A stretch of 64,000 nt of DNA from Timema cristinae (Eukaryota; Arthropoda; Insecta; Phasmatodea; Timematidae): NCBI GenBank assembly GCA_039000515.1, contig JBCFYV010011164.1, positions 42,683,989 to 42,747,988 of the forward strand, written 5' to 3'. The notes under the pieces were generated by a model that worked only from the letters and a program-made list of their open reading frames with translations, had not been told where the DNA came from and did not search any database. Position 1 is the stretch's first letter. Each line of letters starts with the position of its first letter. Shown here one piece after another: positions 44,499 to 55,950 of the stretch. The translations under genes and the position numbers were made by a program.

Positions 44499-45103
44499 CT
44501 CTGATTTTCACGATTGAACACACATTTGGAATAGCTAGATAAGGGCCACAACTTTATACTACTTTGGGCATTCCGTTCTTCTTTAAGTACGTTGCCTAGC
44601 TGTGACGTCACGACCGGTCGAGATAGGATTTCCCATGTTAATGAATTTACGTTCCACACAGTGAGTTTTGTAAATATTACGTTGAAACAAAAAACATACA
44701 TTCTTAAATAATTATAAAAATGATCTTACAGTGTCACAAAATTATTATTTCTACCTTTAAGTAGTTTTTTTGGTAAACGTATTTTTTTTTATCAATCCTC
44801 TACAACCTAGGCTATTTGGCTTGGTCACAAAAATGGCCTGTAGGAATTTTTGGCAGAATGCAGATTAAAACAGTCCGTGGTTGGTATCATATGTAGAATA
44901 GGAAACGAGAAAACGTTAAAATTTAAAAAAAAAACAGGTCAATGTTTTCAAGGAGAAAATAGTATAGTGAGTGTGTAAACCCGTCAAAGGAATAGGGAAA
45001 GGGTTATCAGCACATAGACAAGAGCCCTCTCAAGGTGACCGACCGACTCATTCATTTTCTTCCCTCTATTTCGTACATTGGCGTACAACTGTGATAATGC
45101 GAA
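44499..45103. other. Nothing assigned
   Basis: No gene or repeat recognised. Confidence 0.45.
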
Positions 45104-45419
45104 GGTAGGATTCCCTCGACGCGACTCGCGTCTGCTAACGCAGACACGGGATACAGTGTTCCCCTGGATGCGTCTTTTAGTCACCAGTCGTGGGTAATTT
45201 TATGTGCAGTACAGATCGTTCCTCAGTTATCAGAGTTTTAAAAAAAATGGTTCAAAGGAACCGCCCTATTCGAGGAAATCTTAGGTCCAAGTTGGTATAA
45301 GCTTACAGTGATTATATAATTAAGGTGGTGCTTACAATTTATGTACATTTAAAAATTAAGGGGGGTGGAGGTCCTCAGTTTGTGTCACAGTTTTATATTT
45401 GATTAGGCTGGTTTTAAAA

Positions 45420-45584
45420 ATGTTCCAAGAATTATCCATAGAAGAGGACGAAAATTTAATTGAAGAGGTGGCAAAGTACCCCTCAATTTTTGACATCTTC
45501 GCCAATGTACCGGAACCAACATCATGACATGTGAAGGATAACACATGGAAAGAGATCTCAGGAATATTTGGTCGATCAAGCTAG
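45420..45584 (+). pseudogene. MADF-domain relic inside the long-TIR element
   Basis: ATG at 45420, then ENLIEEVAKYPSIFD (helix 1 and its tyrosine-proline turn), a TGA at 45525-45527, and in the same frame KDNTWKEISGIFG (helix 3 of MADF: W-K-E-I). MADF is the Adf-1-type DNA-binding fold. Length is about two thirds of a normal ~85-residue domain, and the middle helix is missing. It is a relic of a DNA-binding accessory protein or of a captured host gene. Confidence 0.72.
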
Positions 45585-45769
45585 TATTTTTATCCACCCT
45601 ATTTCAAAATAACACAGAACATTAAATAAAACAAAATTGAAAAACTCTGATAACTGAGGAACGATCTGTACTGCACATAAAATTACCCATGACTGGCGAC
45701 CAAGAGACGCATCTAGGGAAACACTGTATCCCGCGTCTGCGGTCGCCGACGTGAGATAACAGACGCAAG

Positions 45770-46902
45770 TAGGGATGTGGTATCGAAATAAAAGTATTGC
45801 TACTGTAATCATTAAAAGTATCCTAAGAAAAATATCGATACCGTAATAGTATCGAAAGAAAAGTATCGATAACATTAAGTATCGGTATCGAAATTTTAAT
45901 CTAAAATAAAGTTGTTTTTTAATCTAGTGATAACAATTTCAACTTTTTGCACATAATTGTATTTTCGTATTTATTTAAACACTGAAAATTATAACGTTTT
46001 GTTTTTTACCCTCCTCGGTGGCGTAGCTGGCTACCGCGCTAGTCGTGTTGAGCTCGACTGCTGAGGATGGGGAGATCGAGGTTCGAATCTCGGTCGGGTG
46101 AACTGGGGTGGTTTTTCCTAAATGGTTTTCCACTCTCCCTCCACGCAAATGCGGGTTCACTTCCTCTAATTCAACCTTCCCAATTCCTAATCCATTCGCG
46201 TAATTAGTACTTGGAGCGTATAACCCGAACGGGTAGTAAGACGCGGTGCTAAATATTATTATATTATTATAACGTTTTTTAAATATTTTTAAACGAATTT
46301 TAAAATATGTTCTTTCACTATCCAACTTCTTAAAAACTTCCATGATTCACTTCTTGGAGGTGACATTTTTAACTACATTCATCGTTTATATACTCTATCA
46401 AGATAGATGATTAACTATTGACAAACAATCGAAGAATGGCTTCATCTGTTTAAACAACGCACATAAACTTATCTGCTTCGTTTGCGTGGGGCACCTCCGA
46501 GTTTACTGAGATCATTGAGCTTTACGAAAGCTTATTTTGTCTAGTTTGTGATGACCCTGCTCATTGTTAAAGGAAGGAGTAGTAGATTGGTCACCATTCA
46601 CCTGCTGAATGTATTGATAAACAAAGATGAAATAAAAGCTATGAATTATGATGAGCTAAAAGAAATTGAATACTCGAGTTGCAGAAAATGAATAAGAATT
46701 GAGAAATATTGTCAATTGTTCTTCCCCCACAGACCACCCTAGTAAACATTTAATCCCAGCATGAGGGTAAATAACCAAAAAGTTGTTTCTTTCGATACCG
46801 GAGTGTGAGTACTAATATAAGTAAAAGTAACGAGTAAAAATACTAGTATCGAAAGGAAAATATCGATATTAGTTAAGTATATATACTTTTTTCACATCCC
46901 TA
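45770..46902. mobile_element. hAT-type non-autonomous element with TATCGATA clusters
   Basis: TAGGGATGTG (45770-45779) and CACATCCCTA (46893-46902) are perfect inverted ends. Flanks GACGCAAG (45762-45769) and GAAGCAAG (46903-46910) match at 7 of 8 bases. Both sub-terminal regions carry repeated TATCGATA or TATCGAAA motifs (45834-45890 and 46793-46870). It contains a family B SINE at 46001-46265. No transposase is visible. Confidence 0.8.
46001..46265 (+). repeat. SINE family B, full-length with target duplication
   Basis: Head CTCCTCGGTGGCGTAGCTGG, box B GGTTCGAATC, body as in 40058-40315, module GCGTATAACCCGAACGGGTA GTAAGACGCGGTGCTAA. ATTATAACGTTTT is at 45988-46000 and 46266-46278 (13 bp). 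Confidence 0.92.
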
Positions 46903-46919
46903 GAAGCAAGACGCCTACC

Positions 46920-47080
46920 GGGTTTTTCCTAAATGGTTTTTCGCTCTCCATCCACGCAAATGCGGGTTCACTTCCTCTAATCCAACCTTCCTAATTCATT
47001 AGGGTAATTAGTACTTAAAGCGTATAACCCGAACGGGTAGTAAGACGCGGTGCTAAATATAAAATAAAAATACCTATTGA
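46920..47080 (+). repeat. SINE family B, 5'-truncated copy
   Basis: Begins at GGGTTTTTCCTAAATGG in the body, with the module GCGTATAACCCGAACGGGTA and GTAAGACGCGGTGCTAA at 47021-47057. It abuts the right end of the long-TIR element. Confidence 0.85.
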
Positions 47081-47117
47081 CTTTGGGATGGCCACAGTTT
47101 TTTTATGTTTGCAACTA

Positions 47118-47121
<4 letters not shown>

Positions 47122-47160
<39 letters not shown>

Positions 47161-47428
47161 TTAGCACCGCGTCTTACTACCCATTCGGGTTATACGCACT
47201 TACGCTAATGTGTAATGGTAGGGTGATTGTGAGATGAAATGAAGGACCTACAGTTTAACGTGGAATCCGAACAACGGTGGAGGCCTGGCATTCCCCACAT
47301 TCACAAGATGTCTTGTCAGAGGTGAAGGAAGGGTTTGGAAATCAGATAAATCTGTGCCGGGACCAAGGATTGAACCCCGGCCGCCAGTACAGAAGTCTGA
47401 CAGCTTACCCCTAGACCACCAGGTCCCC
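47122..47428 (-). repeat. SINE family A, full-length, minus strand, with target duplication
   Basis: On the minus strand the tRNA-like head (GGACCTGGTGGTCTAGGGGT) is at the right end, box B as GGTTCAATCC, and the module plus (AAT)n tail at the left. TGCAACTATATT occurs at 47110-47121 and 47429-47440 (12 bp). Confidence 0.92.
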
Positions 47429-47440
47429 TGCAACTATATT

Positions 47441-47672
47441 CATCTCATTGTTTGTCTGTTTTTATTATTAATTATTTTTAACAACTTATAAACCAGAACT
47501 GAATTTCTAGAAACTTAAACTGGTTCAAGTTAGTGATGAATCTAACTTGCCCATACCTGATAACTTTCTTTTACAAGTTAAAATATAGGTATAATACATG
47601 TATTTATAAAAAAAAACATGTGTGCTTCTTTTAAAAATGTGTCTAGTAAACCTAGAGTCATGGACATAATTA
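47441..47672. other. Short unassigned spacer
   Basis: AT-rich, nothing recognised. Confidence 0.5.
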
Positions 47673-47682
47673 ATTGTTTTAA

Positions 47683-47930
47683 CCCGCTTCGGTGGCCGCA
47701 CGATCTAACGCGCTACTCTCGCAGTAGACTAGACTGACGATGACGGGAGATTGAGGTTCAAATCTCCGTCAGCTGTACTTAGGGTGGTTTTTCTAACATG
47801 GTTTTCCACTCCTCCTCCACACAAATGTGGATACACTTCCTATAAATATAACCATTCTAATCCCTAAAACCATCAACATAACTAGTTCATAAGCGTATAA
47901 TACGAACGGGTAGTAAGACGGTGTTAAAAA
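47683..47930 (+). repeat. SINE family B-like, diverged subfamily with another head, with target duplication
   Basis: Head CCGCTTCGGTGGCCGCACGA with a long variable-arm-like CTACTCTCGCAGTAG hairpin, box B GGTTCAAATC, body related to family B, module GCGTATAATACGAACGGGTA. ATTGTTTTAA flanks it (47673-47682, 47931-47940; 10 bp). Confidence 0.85.
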
Positions 47931-47940
47931 ATTGTTTTAA

Positions 47941-48710
47941 ATATAAGAGTTTTAATGCTAGGTTTGGAATTGTAACTACCGTCAACCAGAGTTACTATGG
48001 TCACTTTTTTTCAGTTTTTAGTAAATATTTTTGTCACGTAAGATATTATAGTAAAAATTACAAAGGTTATGGTCCATACCATTGGCTATATTTTGGTTGT
48101 TTACATAATTTTTTTTAGAATTGGATATTTATCTTACGCCTTAAAAACTTTCTAACCTAAACAACCCATGGTTTGGAGTTTCTATGGTCACAATTATAAA
48201 TCATTATAAATCTATCGTAAAATGAGAAAGAACTGGATGGAGTGTCTATGATCAACAAGAACATAATTTTTCAAGCAATTTCGTATAAAAACATTTATTT
48301 AAATCTATTCTAAAGTAAAATAACTGAAAATTTGAGTAAAAATAAATATGTAAATTTAAAAAAAAACTAAAAAAATTTAGTCTGAGTCATAGAAGTTTCA
48401 CTAAAAGTTACGTTTTAAACATTAATTACTTTAAAAATGTAGTTTAATTAAAATCAAACTATACAGACTTAAAATATAAAAACATTTATAAAATACAACA
48501 ATTACAACAAGTAAATTAAAAAATAATATATGGCATAAACATCTATTTTGTAACGAAGCAGCCTATTTGTGTACTTTTAATTTTAAGTTAATTTTAATAA
48601 ATTCTAAATGGTAGCCCAGTTTACATATCCCTGATAAAAAAAACATCGCACAACATTATTTTATATCCTAAAGAAATCAACAATAACTTAGTAAAATTGT
48701 ACGATGGGTA
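47941..48710. other. AT-rich DNA, nothing assigned
   Basis: No coding frame or repeat pair recognised before the P-like element. Confidence 0.5.
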
Positions 48711-49163
48711 GATTCTAGCATAGAGAAAGGTATATCACTAGAGGGAACCAAGGATAGGGCAAAACTCAGTCCATTTTAGAACAATGGAAACTGTAGTTCT
48801 GTCGAGTCGCCGCAGAGGAGCGCTAGCAAACGTACTTTCAATTTTAGACTCGCGTTTTCGCGCCACAAAACCATTCATTGTAAGACTTAGTTTCCGATGT
48901 AGTGTGTGGGTTTTCTTAGAGGAACTGGCAACGTTGTAAATGACCCATCATCATTGTAAAAGATAATAAACCTGCCCCAAAAGGAGACTTGCAAGGGCGA
49001 GGAAGAAGTGCTTACAATGTCACTCAGTAGTGCCCTCCTGTCTTCCCCCCTTCCCCCAACCCGGATCAATGACCCACCACACCAAACAGCAACATTACCA
49101 ATAATTACTAGAGAGAAAAAGAAATACTACCATCTATTCAATAGGTACTGTGTCTGGTAAAGG

Positions 49164-49297
49164 ATGGATTCTAGTTTGAAGAACCAAATGACTAGTAAAG
49201 GAAGAGACAAGTGTGCTTTTAAAGGCTGTGAAAACACACTTTCTAACACTGGAAACAAATTATCAATGTTTAATTTTACAGTTCGTAGGGAAGATAG
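49164..49297 (+). pseudogene. Candidate THAP exon 1 of the P-like transposase
   Basis: ATG at 49164 opens a frame with DKCAFKGCENTLSNTGNKLS and MFNFTVRRED. This is the N-terminal half of a THAP finger (C-x4-C, then M/F-x-F at the first beta strand). It runs into AG|GTAAGA at 49296-49302, a good 5' splice site. The second half of the finger (C..W, VC..HF) was not found in the next 3 kb, so the gene is either split by later insertions or incomplete. Confidence 0.65.
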
Positions 49298-49302
49298 GTA
49301 AG

Positions 49303-50362
49303 AAGTTTTTAGTTATTTTCTTATTGTTTAGTAAACATAGAATAAATACTGTATTTGTTAAATACTCCCACACAAGATCACCTTACCGGACTAGTTTAAT
49401 AGTATTTATCATATTTACAAATAATCTGATACCAAAACTGATCAATAATTTTCGAAAATTTTATTAATTTATTATTTTCAGTTGTCTGATCTTTATTAAT
49501 ATCAAAATGTTCTGTATATATGTGTATTCATTTATTTAATGGCTTGATATCTTTATTAAACAAAAAATAGGGTTTTTTTTCGTTAAACTTACGAGATATT
49601 TACAGATTAATTTAATGAGGTAATGAAGCGAAACCTAAGGCCTTTCGGAAATGTGTTCGCTCTTTCTGGGAGAAGAGGAAGATGGTTATGGAAAAGCCAT
49701 CCCTAGTGTACATGGATCTCATTGATATTCAAAGATTCCGTCACTGGCACCTGATTAAATGAGATTATTACTGCTTTACTGGGCGTGAGCCTAAGTGAGG
49801 GGAACATAATATATCAGTGCATGCTGGGTTATTGTAATCGTTATATTAATTTATATTTCTAAATTCTATTTCCCATGATCTTTTACAGTTTCACTGATAG
49901 AGTGTTCCTTTTTTATACCATAGCTACAATACCAAAATGTAAAAACGCTTATTAACGGTTCCACTCCAGATCACCATATAAAAGTCCTTCAAGTTTCAAC
50001 TAACTTTGTAATGATCCTATCATATCCAACTACGACAGGTATGACCACACACAGCTTATGAAGGCATTCAATGCTAAAGTGTTTCTGGAAAAGCCTTCCT
50101 AGCCTCCAGAGGCTCACCTTATAACCAATATTTTATTTAGTGTCCCCTATACTCCAAATTTAAATTATGAACGTGTTACTGAATTAACATTGGGTTATAT
50201 AACATGATACACATACAGTTGATTTTATTATCTATTAGTAATTTCTGATTTGTTTTATTTTTAGTGATTTTAATTAAATTAAATATTTGATAAATGAATT
50301 CTTATTTAGAATTATGAAAGTAAAATTTGTTTTGAACTGTGTGGGTTCTTCTTGAATGTGCC
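49303..50362. other. Interior of the P-like element, nothing assigned
   Basis: AT-rich; several intron-like pyrimidine-AG tracts, none followed by recognisable coding sequence. Confidence 0.45.
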
Positions 50363-50375
50363 TAGTAATAACTAT

Positions 50376-50664
50376 TATTATTAGCACCGCGTCTTACTAC
50401 CCCTTCAGGTTATACGCGCTTACGCTAATGTATAATAGTAGGGTGATTGTGAGATGAAATGGAGGACCTACAGTTTAACGTGAAATCCAAACCACGGTGG
50501 AGGCTTCGCATTCCCCACATTCACAAGTTGTGATTAATACACTTCTTGTCAGAGGTGAAGGAAGGGTTTGGCAATCAGATAAATCTGTGCCGAGTCCGAG
50601 GATTGAACCCCGGAACCCCAGAACAGAGGTCTGACACCATACCCCTAGACCGCCAGGTCACCAG
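50376..50664 (-). repeat. SINE family A, full-length, minus strand, with target duplication
   Basis: Head at the right end (CTGGTGACCTGGCGGTCTAG on the minus strand), short (AAT)n tail at the left. TAGTAATAACTAT occurs at 50363-50375 and 50665-50677 (13 bp). Confidence 0.92.
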
Positions 50665-50984
50665 TAGTAATAACTATCTTTGCAATAAATTGTATGTGTG
50701 TTTATTTTAGAATTACCTAGGATTTGTTTTCATACATTTGGAAGAATTTAAATAACATTATATATTTAATGAACTCTTCTGTTAAAAAACTAAACTAAGT
50801 AGTTAATATGGAATATTTTTGTTTCTAATTTAAAAGTATTTGCATCAATTTTAGCTTTTGGTAGTAAATTTGGTGTGGTAGATGTTGATATTTTTGCTTT
50901 CATTTAACTGCACTTATCTTAAGACTTATGTCAAATTTGAAAATAAAATTACCCGGATCAGTAGGTACATTTAATAAATATCAG

Positions 50985-51195
50985 GCTCATCTAGTCTGGC
51001 TAGTCAGTGACGGAGAACTCAGGGTTCAACCCCCTGTGTAGGGCGGGGTGCTATTTCTTATATTGTTTTCTAATCTGCCTGATCGTAAATATGGGTGGAC
51101 TTTCTTAAAAATTCTACATTCCCCACTTCCATTCGAGTGTTGTTAATACAATGCGTATAGGCCGGTTGGGTCGTGGGGCGCAGTGGGAAAACAAT
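50985..51195 (+). repeat. Old, strongly diverged SINE of a third lineage
   Basis: GTCTGGCTAGTCAGTGACGG is a possible box A region, GGGTTCAACCC box B. The body runs in parallel with family B (GGGGTGCTATTTCTTATATT, TAAATATGGGTGGACTTTC). The 3' end AATGCGTATAGGCCGGTTGG is a decayed form of the shared module. Confidence 0.65.
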
Positions 51196-51589
51196 TTCAT
51201 AAGCCTTTTAAATACTAAAAATTAGAAAATATTTGGCTCGATAAAATTGGTTTGCATTGCCAAGATTTTAATATAAGAGAAAACCTCATGTAGACTTATC
51301 TACAGCCAAGTTTACATCAGCACAATGATGGTGTAGATTTAAAAATAATCTTTATTCGACCTTTAGTCAGGGATTTTTAAATCCAATATAAATAAACCAT
51401 TTTGGTCATTTGTCACTCTTCAAAAATAATAAAAAGATGATCGTTACAATTCTTAAGGTTAGCGTTTCATAATTGAGTAATCATATTTATTAAAATATAA
51501 GCCTATGGAAGTAATATAAAATGGTAACCATAGTTATCTAAAAACCTTCAAGCGTTCTAATCCTGGTTTATAGATTAATCTTTTCACTT

Positions 51590-51800
51590 CGCCTTAGTAC
51601 CCGTCTGGCATATCCACATTTAATTACACAATTGAGGTAGATAGGATTGAAAAAGGAAATGTACCTTTATTTTCGTGGAGGGAGATGAGAAAATAATTTA
51701 GAAAAATCACCCCTAGTACATTCGGCTGGTATTCGAATACCAACAACCAAACCAAACAAGAGTAATGTTAAACCCGCTTGCTCACTAACACTTGTTTTAA
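51590..51800 (-). repeat. Old family B-like SINE, minus strand
   Basis: On the minus strand: AGCGGGTTTAAC head region, GTATTCGAATACC as box B, GGGGTGATTTTTCTAAATTA and CCTCCACGAAAATAAAGG as body, and ATATGCCAGACGGGTACTAA as decayed module. Highly diverged. Confidence 0.65.
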
Positions 51801-52264
51801 TTATATGAAATTTCTTAGTTAATGTTTACATGAAAGGGACTAAAAGGTCGCAAAAGAGAATCAATGAGCCTGGTCGATGTTTCGGAAGTTGAGCTAGCAG
51901 CGCCAATCACCCAATACATAAAAGCTTATTGCCAGAGCTGGATAACTAGCAAAAATAAAAATAAGTAACTTACAGTTGATATTATTTTAACCGCGTACAT
52001 TTATATTTTAGTTTTGAACTTACTTATAATCGTTATAATAACTTAAAAATAAGTATAAAACTAAAACCTCAAAATCATTGCGACTCCACCCTAAACACGT
52101 CGTAATCTCAAGGTTGGAAAACACTGCGCTACACATATTATTTTAAGTCAGATGACTTTGTTCCTATTGATCATATAAACCAGGCCAGGTACATCTAAAA
52201 TAAAAATAAATTAAATGTATACATTTATAGTCATTTATTAAATTCTTTAAATTTTTTTAAAATA

Positions 52265-52492
52265 CTTTGTCTCACAAACTGTTCGGTCTATACGCCCCTA
52301 TGAACTAATTACACTAATGGGTTAGGAATTAATAAGGCTTAATTAGAGGAACTTCACCCACATTTGCGTGGAGCCAAAGTGAAAAACCATTTAGGAAAAT
52401 CCACCCTCAGTGCACCCAACTGGGGTTGAACCTCGGATCTTCCACGTCTTCAGCAGTCTAGTCCAACGATAGAGTAGCGCGTTAAATATTTG
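52265..52492 (-). repeat. Family B-like SINE, minus strand, abutting the transposase relic
   Basis: Minus-strand reading: TTAACGCGCTACTCTATCGT head, GGTTCAACCC box B, GGGTGGATTTTCCTAAATGG body, GGGGCGTATAGACCGAACAG module. Its head end lies directly before the recognisable transposase sequence and may have removed or displaced the preceding exon. Confidence 0.78.
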
Positions 52493-52495
52493 GAC

Positions 52496-54328
52496 TTAAT
52501 GCTCTTAATTGGCATGATGTTCGAGACACTAATAGGGCTAGGATTTAACGTTAGAGCTACAATCTGGGATCAAGGCACTTCAAATAGGAAAGCTCTTGAG
52601 CATTTAGGAGTTACTGTAGAGCAACCATTTATTTGGTTCAATAAATGAAAGGTTTACAGTTTGTACGATGTTCCTCATTTACTTAAATACGTGCGAAATA
52701 ACTGGTTAACAAATGATTTTAAAATAGGCGATGATATTGTTTCCTGGAGCATTATAAAAAAGATGGCATCAGTTAACGCATCTTGTGTAACTTCTAGAGC
52801 ATCAACAAAATTGAGTGACTGTCATATTCATCCAGGACCATTTGATAAAATGAGCGTCAAACTGGCATCTCAAGTATCTAGCAATGCTGTATATGCATCT
52901 CTAATGGCTTTAGTAAGCTCTGCCAAGGATCAAGATAGAAATATTGTGTGCGTTGCTAACTTTGTAAGTCGTATGAATGACTTGTTCGACAATTTAAACA
53001 GCAAGTCTCTATACAATTCTAACCCAAATCGAAGAGCACTTTCCAGTTCAAATCCCCAAGTGGAAGAAAACTTAACCTCATGTTTGGATTGGATAAAAAA
53101 ATGGAGCTTTGCTGATAATAAAAAGAGTCTTCCACCCACTTTCAATAGCTTCCAAATTACTATTACAGGCATTTAATTACTTTGGAATGATCTTAAAAAT
53201 GAAGGAATTTCCTATATGATTACATCCCACCTCCAACAGGACCCATTAGAAAACTTATTCTCTGTCTTAAGATATAGATGTGGTAATGGTAATAATCCTA
53301 CTGCAGAACAATTTCAAAGAAATATGCAACACACAATGTCAATAAAATTTACAATTCCTCCTCAATCAACTAATTGTGAAATGGATGATGATTTTAACTT
53401 GGTGTTTTCTTCCACTACAATGTAAAACAATGGCAACACATCATTAAATGACTCTTCCGATTCAAAACAAAGTACAAGCTCAAAAATAAATATATTTTTT
53501 TTACAAAGAACTCAATGTGCTATTGGCGGCTCTTGATGCTAGTGCCTTAGAAGTTGAACACTTTAGTAATACAATGAAAATATTTCCCATTACGAATCAT
53601 AATGACAAGGGAAATGAAAACACAATATACAAGTCTCAGTCACAAATACCACTAAGAAACACTCGAATTTTTAGTTCAACTTCACAAACATCAGTAGGTG
53701 ATGTTAATACTACTCAGGCTGCACGCGAGCTACAAAATGGTAGTTTAAAAGAAAATCTAACACCATTATCAGCAGCCAATTCTAATATAGAAAACACAAC
53801 TGATATTTCTCTTACACAACTATTGGAAGATAACGCCACATATTATTTTTCAGGTTATGCTGCCAAATAATGTTTGAACAAATTTCAATGCCCAACTTGC
53901 AAGGAAAAATTCCTGGATCAAAATTCTCAAGTTTATTTTCAAGCCCAAATTCTTACACATTATAGAACATACAAAACTACAAAGTCTTCAACAAACTTGG
54001 ACCTAGGACAACTAACTCCAGCCTCTGCTGAATTATGGAGTGTATGTAAGTTCCAGTTATGAAAATTTGTAGAAATCTTCGACAGCATTTGTCATTAAAG
54101 TCAACTTTTAGAAATTATCACAAAAGAATTGATCTTTAATACTATGAAATATTTTCCTACTAGGTTTATGGAATGTGAAAATCACAAACAATATTTACTG
54201 AATGTCTTCTAATAGCTAGAGAAAGGTATGGACTTGAGTGGCCGTCAATATCTACAAGAGACACCAAAAGAAAACTGATAAATGGTGGTAAAGAACATCC
54301 GTACTTGAAAAAACTGAGGAATAACTAA
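52496..54328 (+). pseudogene. P-element transposase relic (RNase H-like and GTP-binding regions)
   Basis: In one frame from 52496: IWDQGTSNRKALEHLGVTVE, then LYDVPHLLKYVRNNW, DCHIHPGPFDKMSVKLASQV, LFDNLNSKSLYN, SCLDWIKKWSF, and after a stop SHLQQDPLENLFSVLRYRCG. This is the conserved order of P-element and THAP9-like transposases (CDQ-G-x-NRKA, DVPHLLK, HIDPGNFEKMRVKLA, QD-LENFFSVIR). In-frame stops are at 52646-52648, 53174-53176 and 53423-53425. A shift near 53500 (T-run) precedes the tail with CPTCKEKF and a frame with LIARERYGLEWPS to about 54328. Not functional as read, but the frame is kept for over 900 bp. Confidence 0.88.
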
Positions 54329-55590
54329 TGGACAAGTAACTAGTCGGTTACTAGAATCTTACTATTTAATTTAAAATTAATTGGGTTAAATTATTGACTT
54401 AGTCATCATAGCACTAAAGCATTTATAGAATATAGTAGGGGTATGCAAAACTCCAAGAGTTCAACTTGCTTCACCAATAAACATATTGAAAGCTAAAATA
54501 CTTAATGTATGTTCACTCAATGCAAGCACGAAAGAATAATTATCAACATATTTGAACTTCGTTTCGGTTCCTAGAGTATTTCATACAGTCAATTCAAGAT
54601 TGCTTCAAATCGGAAAACAAATTTACTTCGCACACTTTTCTAATATAGATAAGATTATGTTTATTTACTATTCTTGGACTTATTTGATGGCTGTACCAAC
54701 TATATTAGCCTATAGGGTTTTTGACACGGATATTGTGTTTATTTTAATTATTCATTAATTATTTGGGAAATTGATTTTTTTAACTCTCATCCTATTAGAG
54801 GTACAATTAATTACATAATGTAGGCCTACTATTTGTCATGAAATATTTAAGTGCTAAACTTGTGTTCGTTATTGAATATTTAATTCCACTGATTTAAAAT
54901 TGGGTGCATTAACAATATATATTAATATTACCTACCATGAAAATTAGGCTTATTTTAACTATTTAAGTTTCAGATTAATTAAAGTTTTGTATAAAATTAA
55001 AGACATTTCAGATTGTTTAGTTGAAAATGTTGCGAGATACAGTGAAATTAAAATATCTTGATATTTAAAAAATAATCATTCTTCATCATTGGTTTGGAGA
55101 AAGGGACCAAACGAATGGTAAGGCACAATTTTATTTTAAATAACATAAGAAAATATGAGTTTAAATCTATTTACTAATCTTTAATTAATCTATATTATAT
55201 CATACATAACATGTTTAAATTATTTATTAATAATATTGTTTTAATATATTTAACAAATTTACTATGCATAGCATATAAAAACATATTAAGTTGATATTAG
55301 TTCCAATTCTTATCAAAATTATATATTTGTCAAAATATATAATTCATAATTAAGATAACTGGACTAGAAATGTTTGGCTTAAATTTAATTTCTTATGAAA
55401 ATAACGTGTACATTATAATGTTTATATATTTTTACAAATATAATTTTTAATTGAGTCTCATGTTTATTATTTTTTGTAAAAATTGTATTAATTCATTTTA
55501 TTTATTTAGGTGTCAATATTGCTATTATGATGCTTCAAGAAGAACATAATTAAGTTTAAGGAGCTATTTATATTTAGCCTTATAGAGAAG
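54329..55590. other. 3' part of the P-like element, AT-rich, nothing assigned
   Basis: No frame recognised; the short frame 54552-54758 has no known motif. Confidence 0.45.
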
Positions 55591-55950
55591 ATGTAGGAGA
55601 CGCGAGAAAAGTTGTGTTTTTCATTTTATATAGCAAAACCTTTTTGGTCTAATAAATAGAATATTGCTTTAATAGAAACATGGAGCTTAATTTCCTCCAC
55701 ATGGTGATATATAAGTTCTTGAATATCTGTAAATGGTGTCCTGGAATATAATGACAACTTTTTCTATTCATTTAAAAGGTTTTTTTAGGTAATACCGCCA
55801 TGCTTATGACAGATATCCAACAACTATTGACATCATCATGGGAAGAAAATTAAACTACATGTTTATATTGAAGCATATTTTATTTATTTAGACCAAAAAA
55901 TTGTTTTGATATAAAAACTAAACACTGTTGTTTTCTCGCGTCCCTTACAT
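55591..55950. mobile_element. Foldback hairpin element, family F, copy 1 (inside the P-like element)
   Basis: The left arm from ATGTAGGAGACGCGAGAAAA to GACAACTTTTTCTATT and the right arm from AAAAAGG onward to GTTTTCTCGCGTCCCTTACA pair over about 170 bp with moderate divergence. Shared inner landmarks with the copies at 57.2 and 62.4 kb are TTGAATATCTGT, CAACAACT(G/A)TTGA and ATAGAAACATGGAG. Confidence 0.72.

Larger units (their letters stand above)
45104..46919. mobile_element. Long-TIR DNA element carrying a MADF fragment, with a hAT insertion in its right arm
   Basis: The left arm (45104-45243) and right arm (45645-45769, continuing at 46903-46919 beyond the nested hAT element) are inverted copies of about 140 bp. 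The inner ~80 bp, such as GGTAATTTTATGTGCAGTAC and CGTTCCTCAGTTATCAGAG, are almost identical; the outer ends GGTAGG and CCTACC are more diverged. The interior contains a MADF-domain relic. MADF or Myb-like proteins accompany PIF/Harbinger transposases, so that superfamily is likely. No target duplication was established. Confidence 0.68.
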
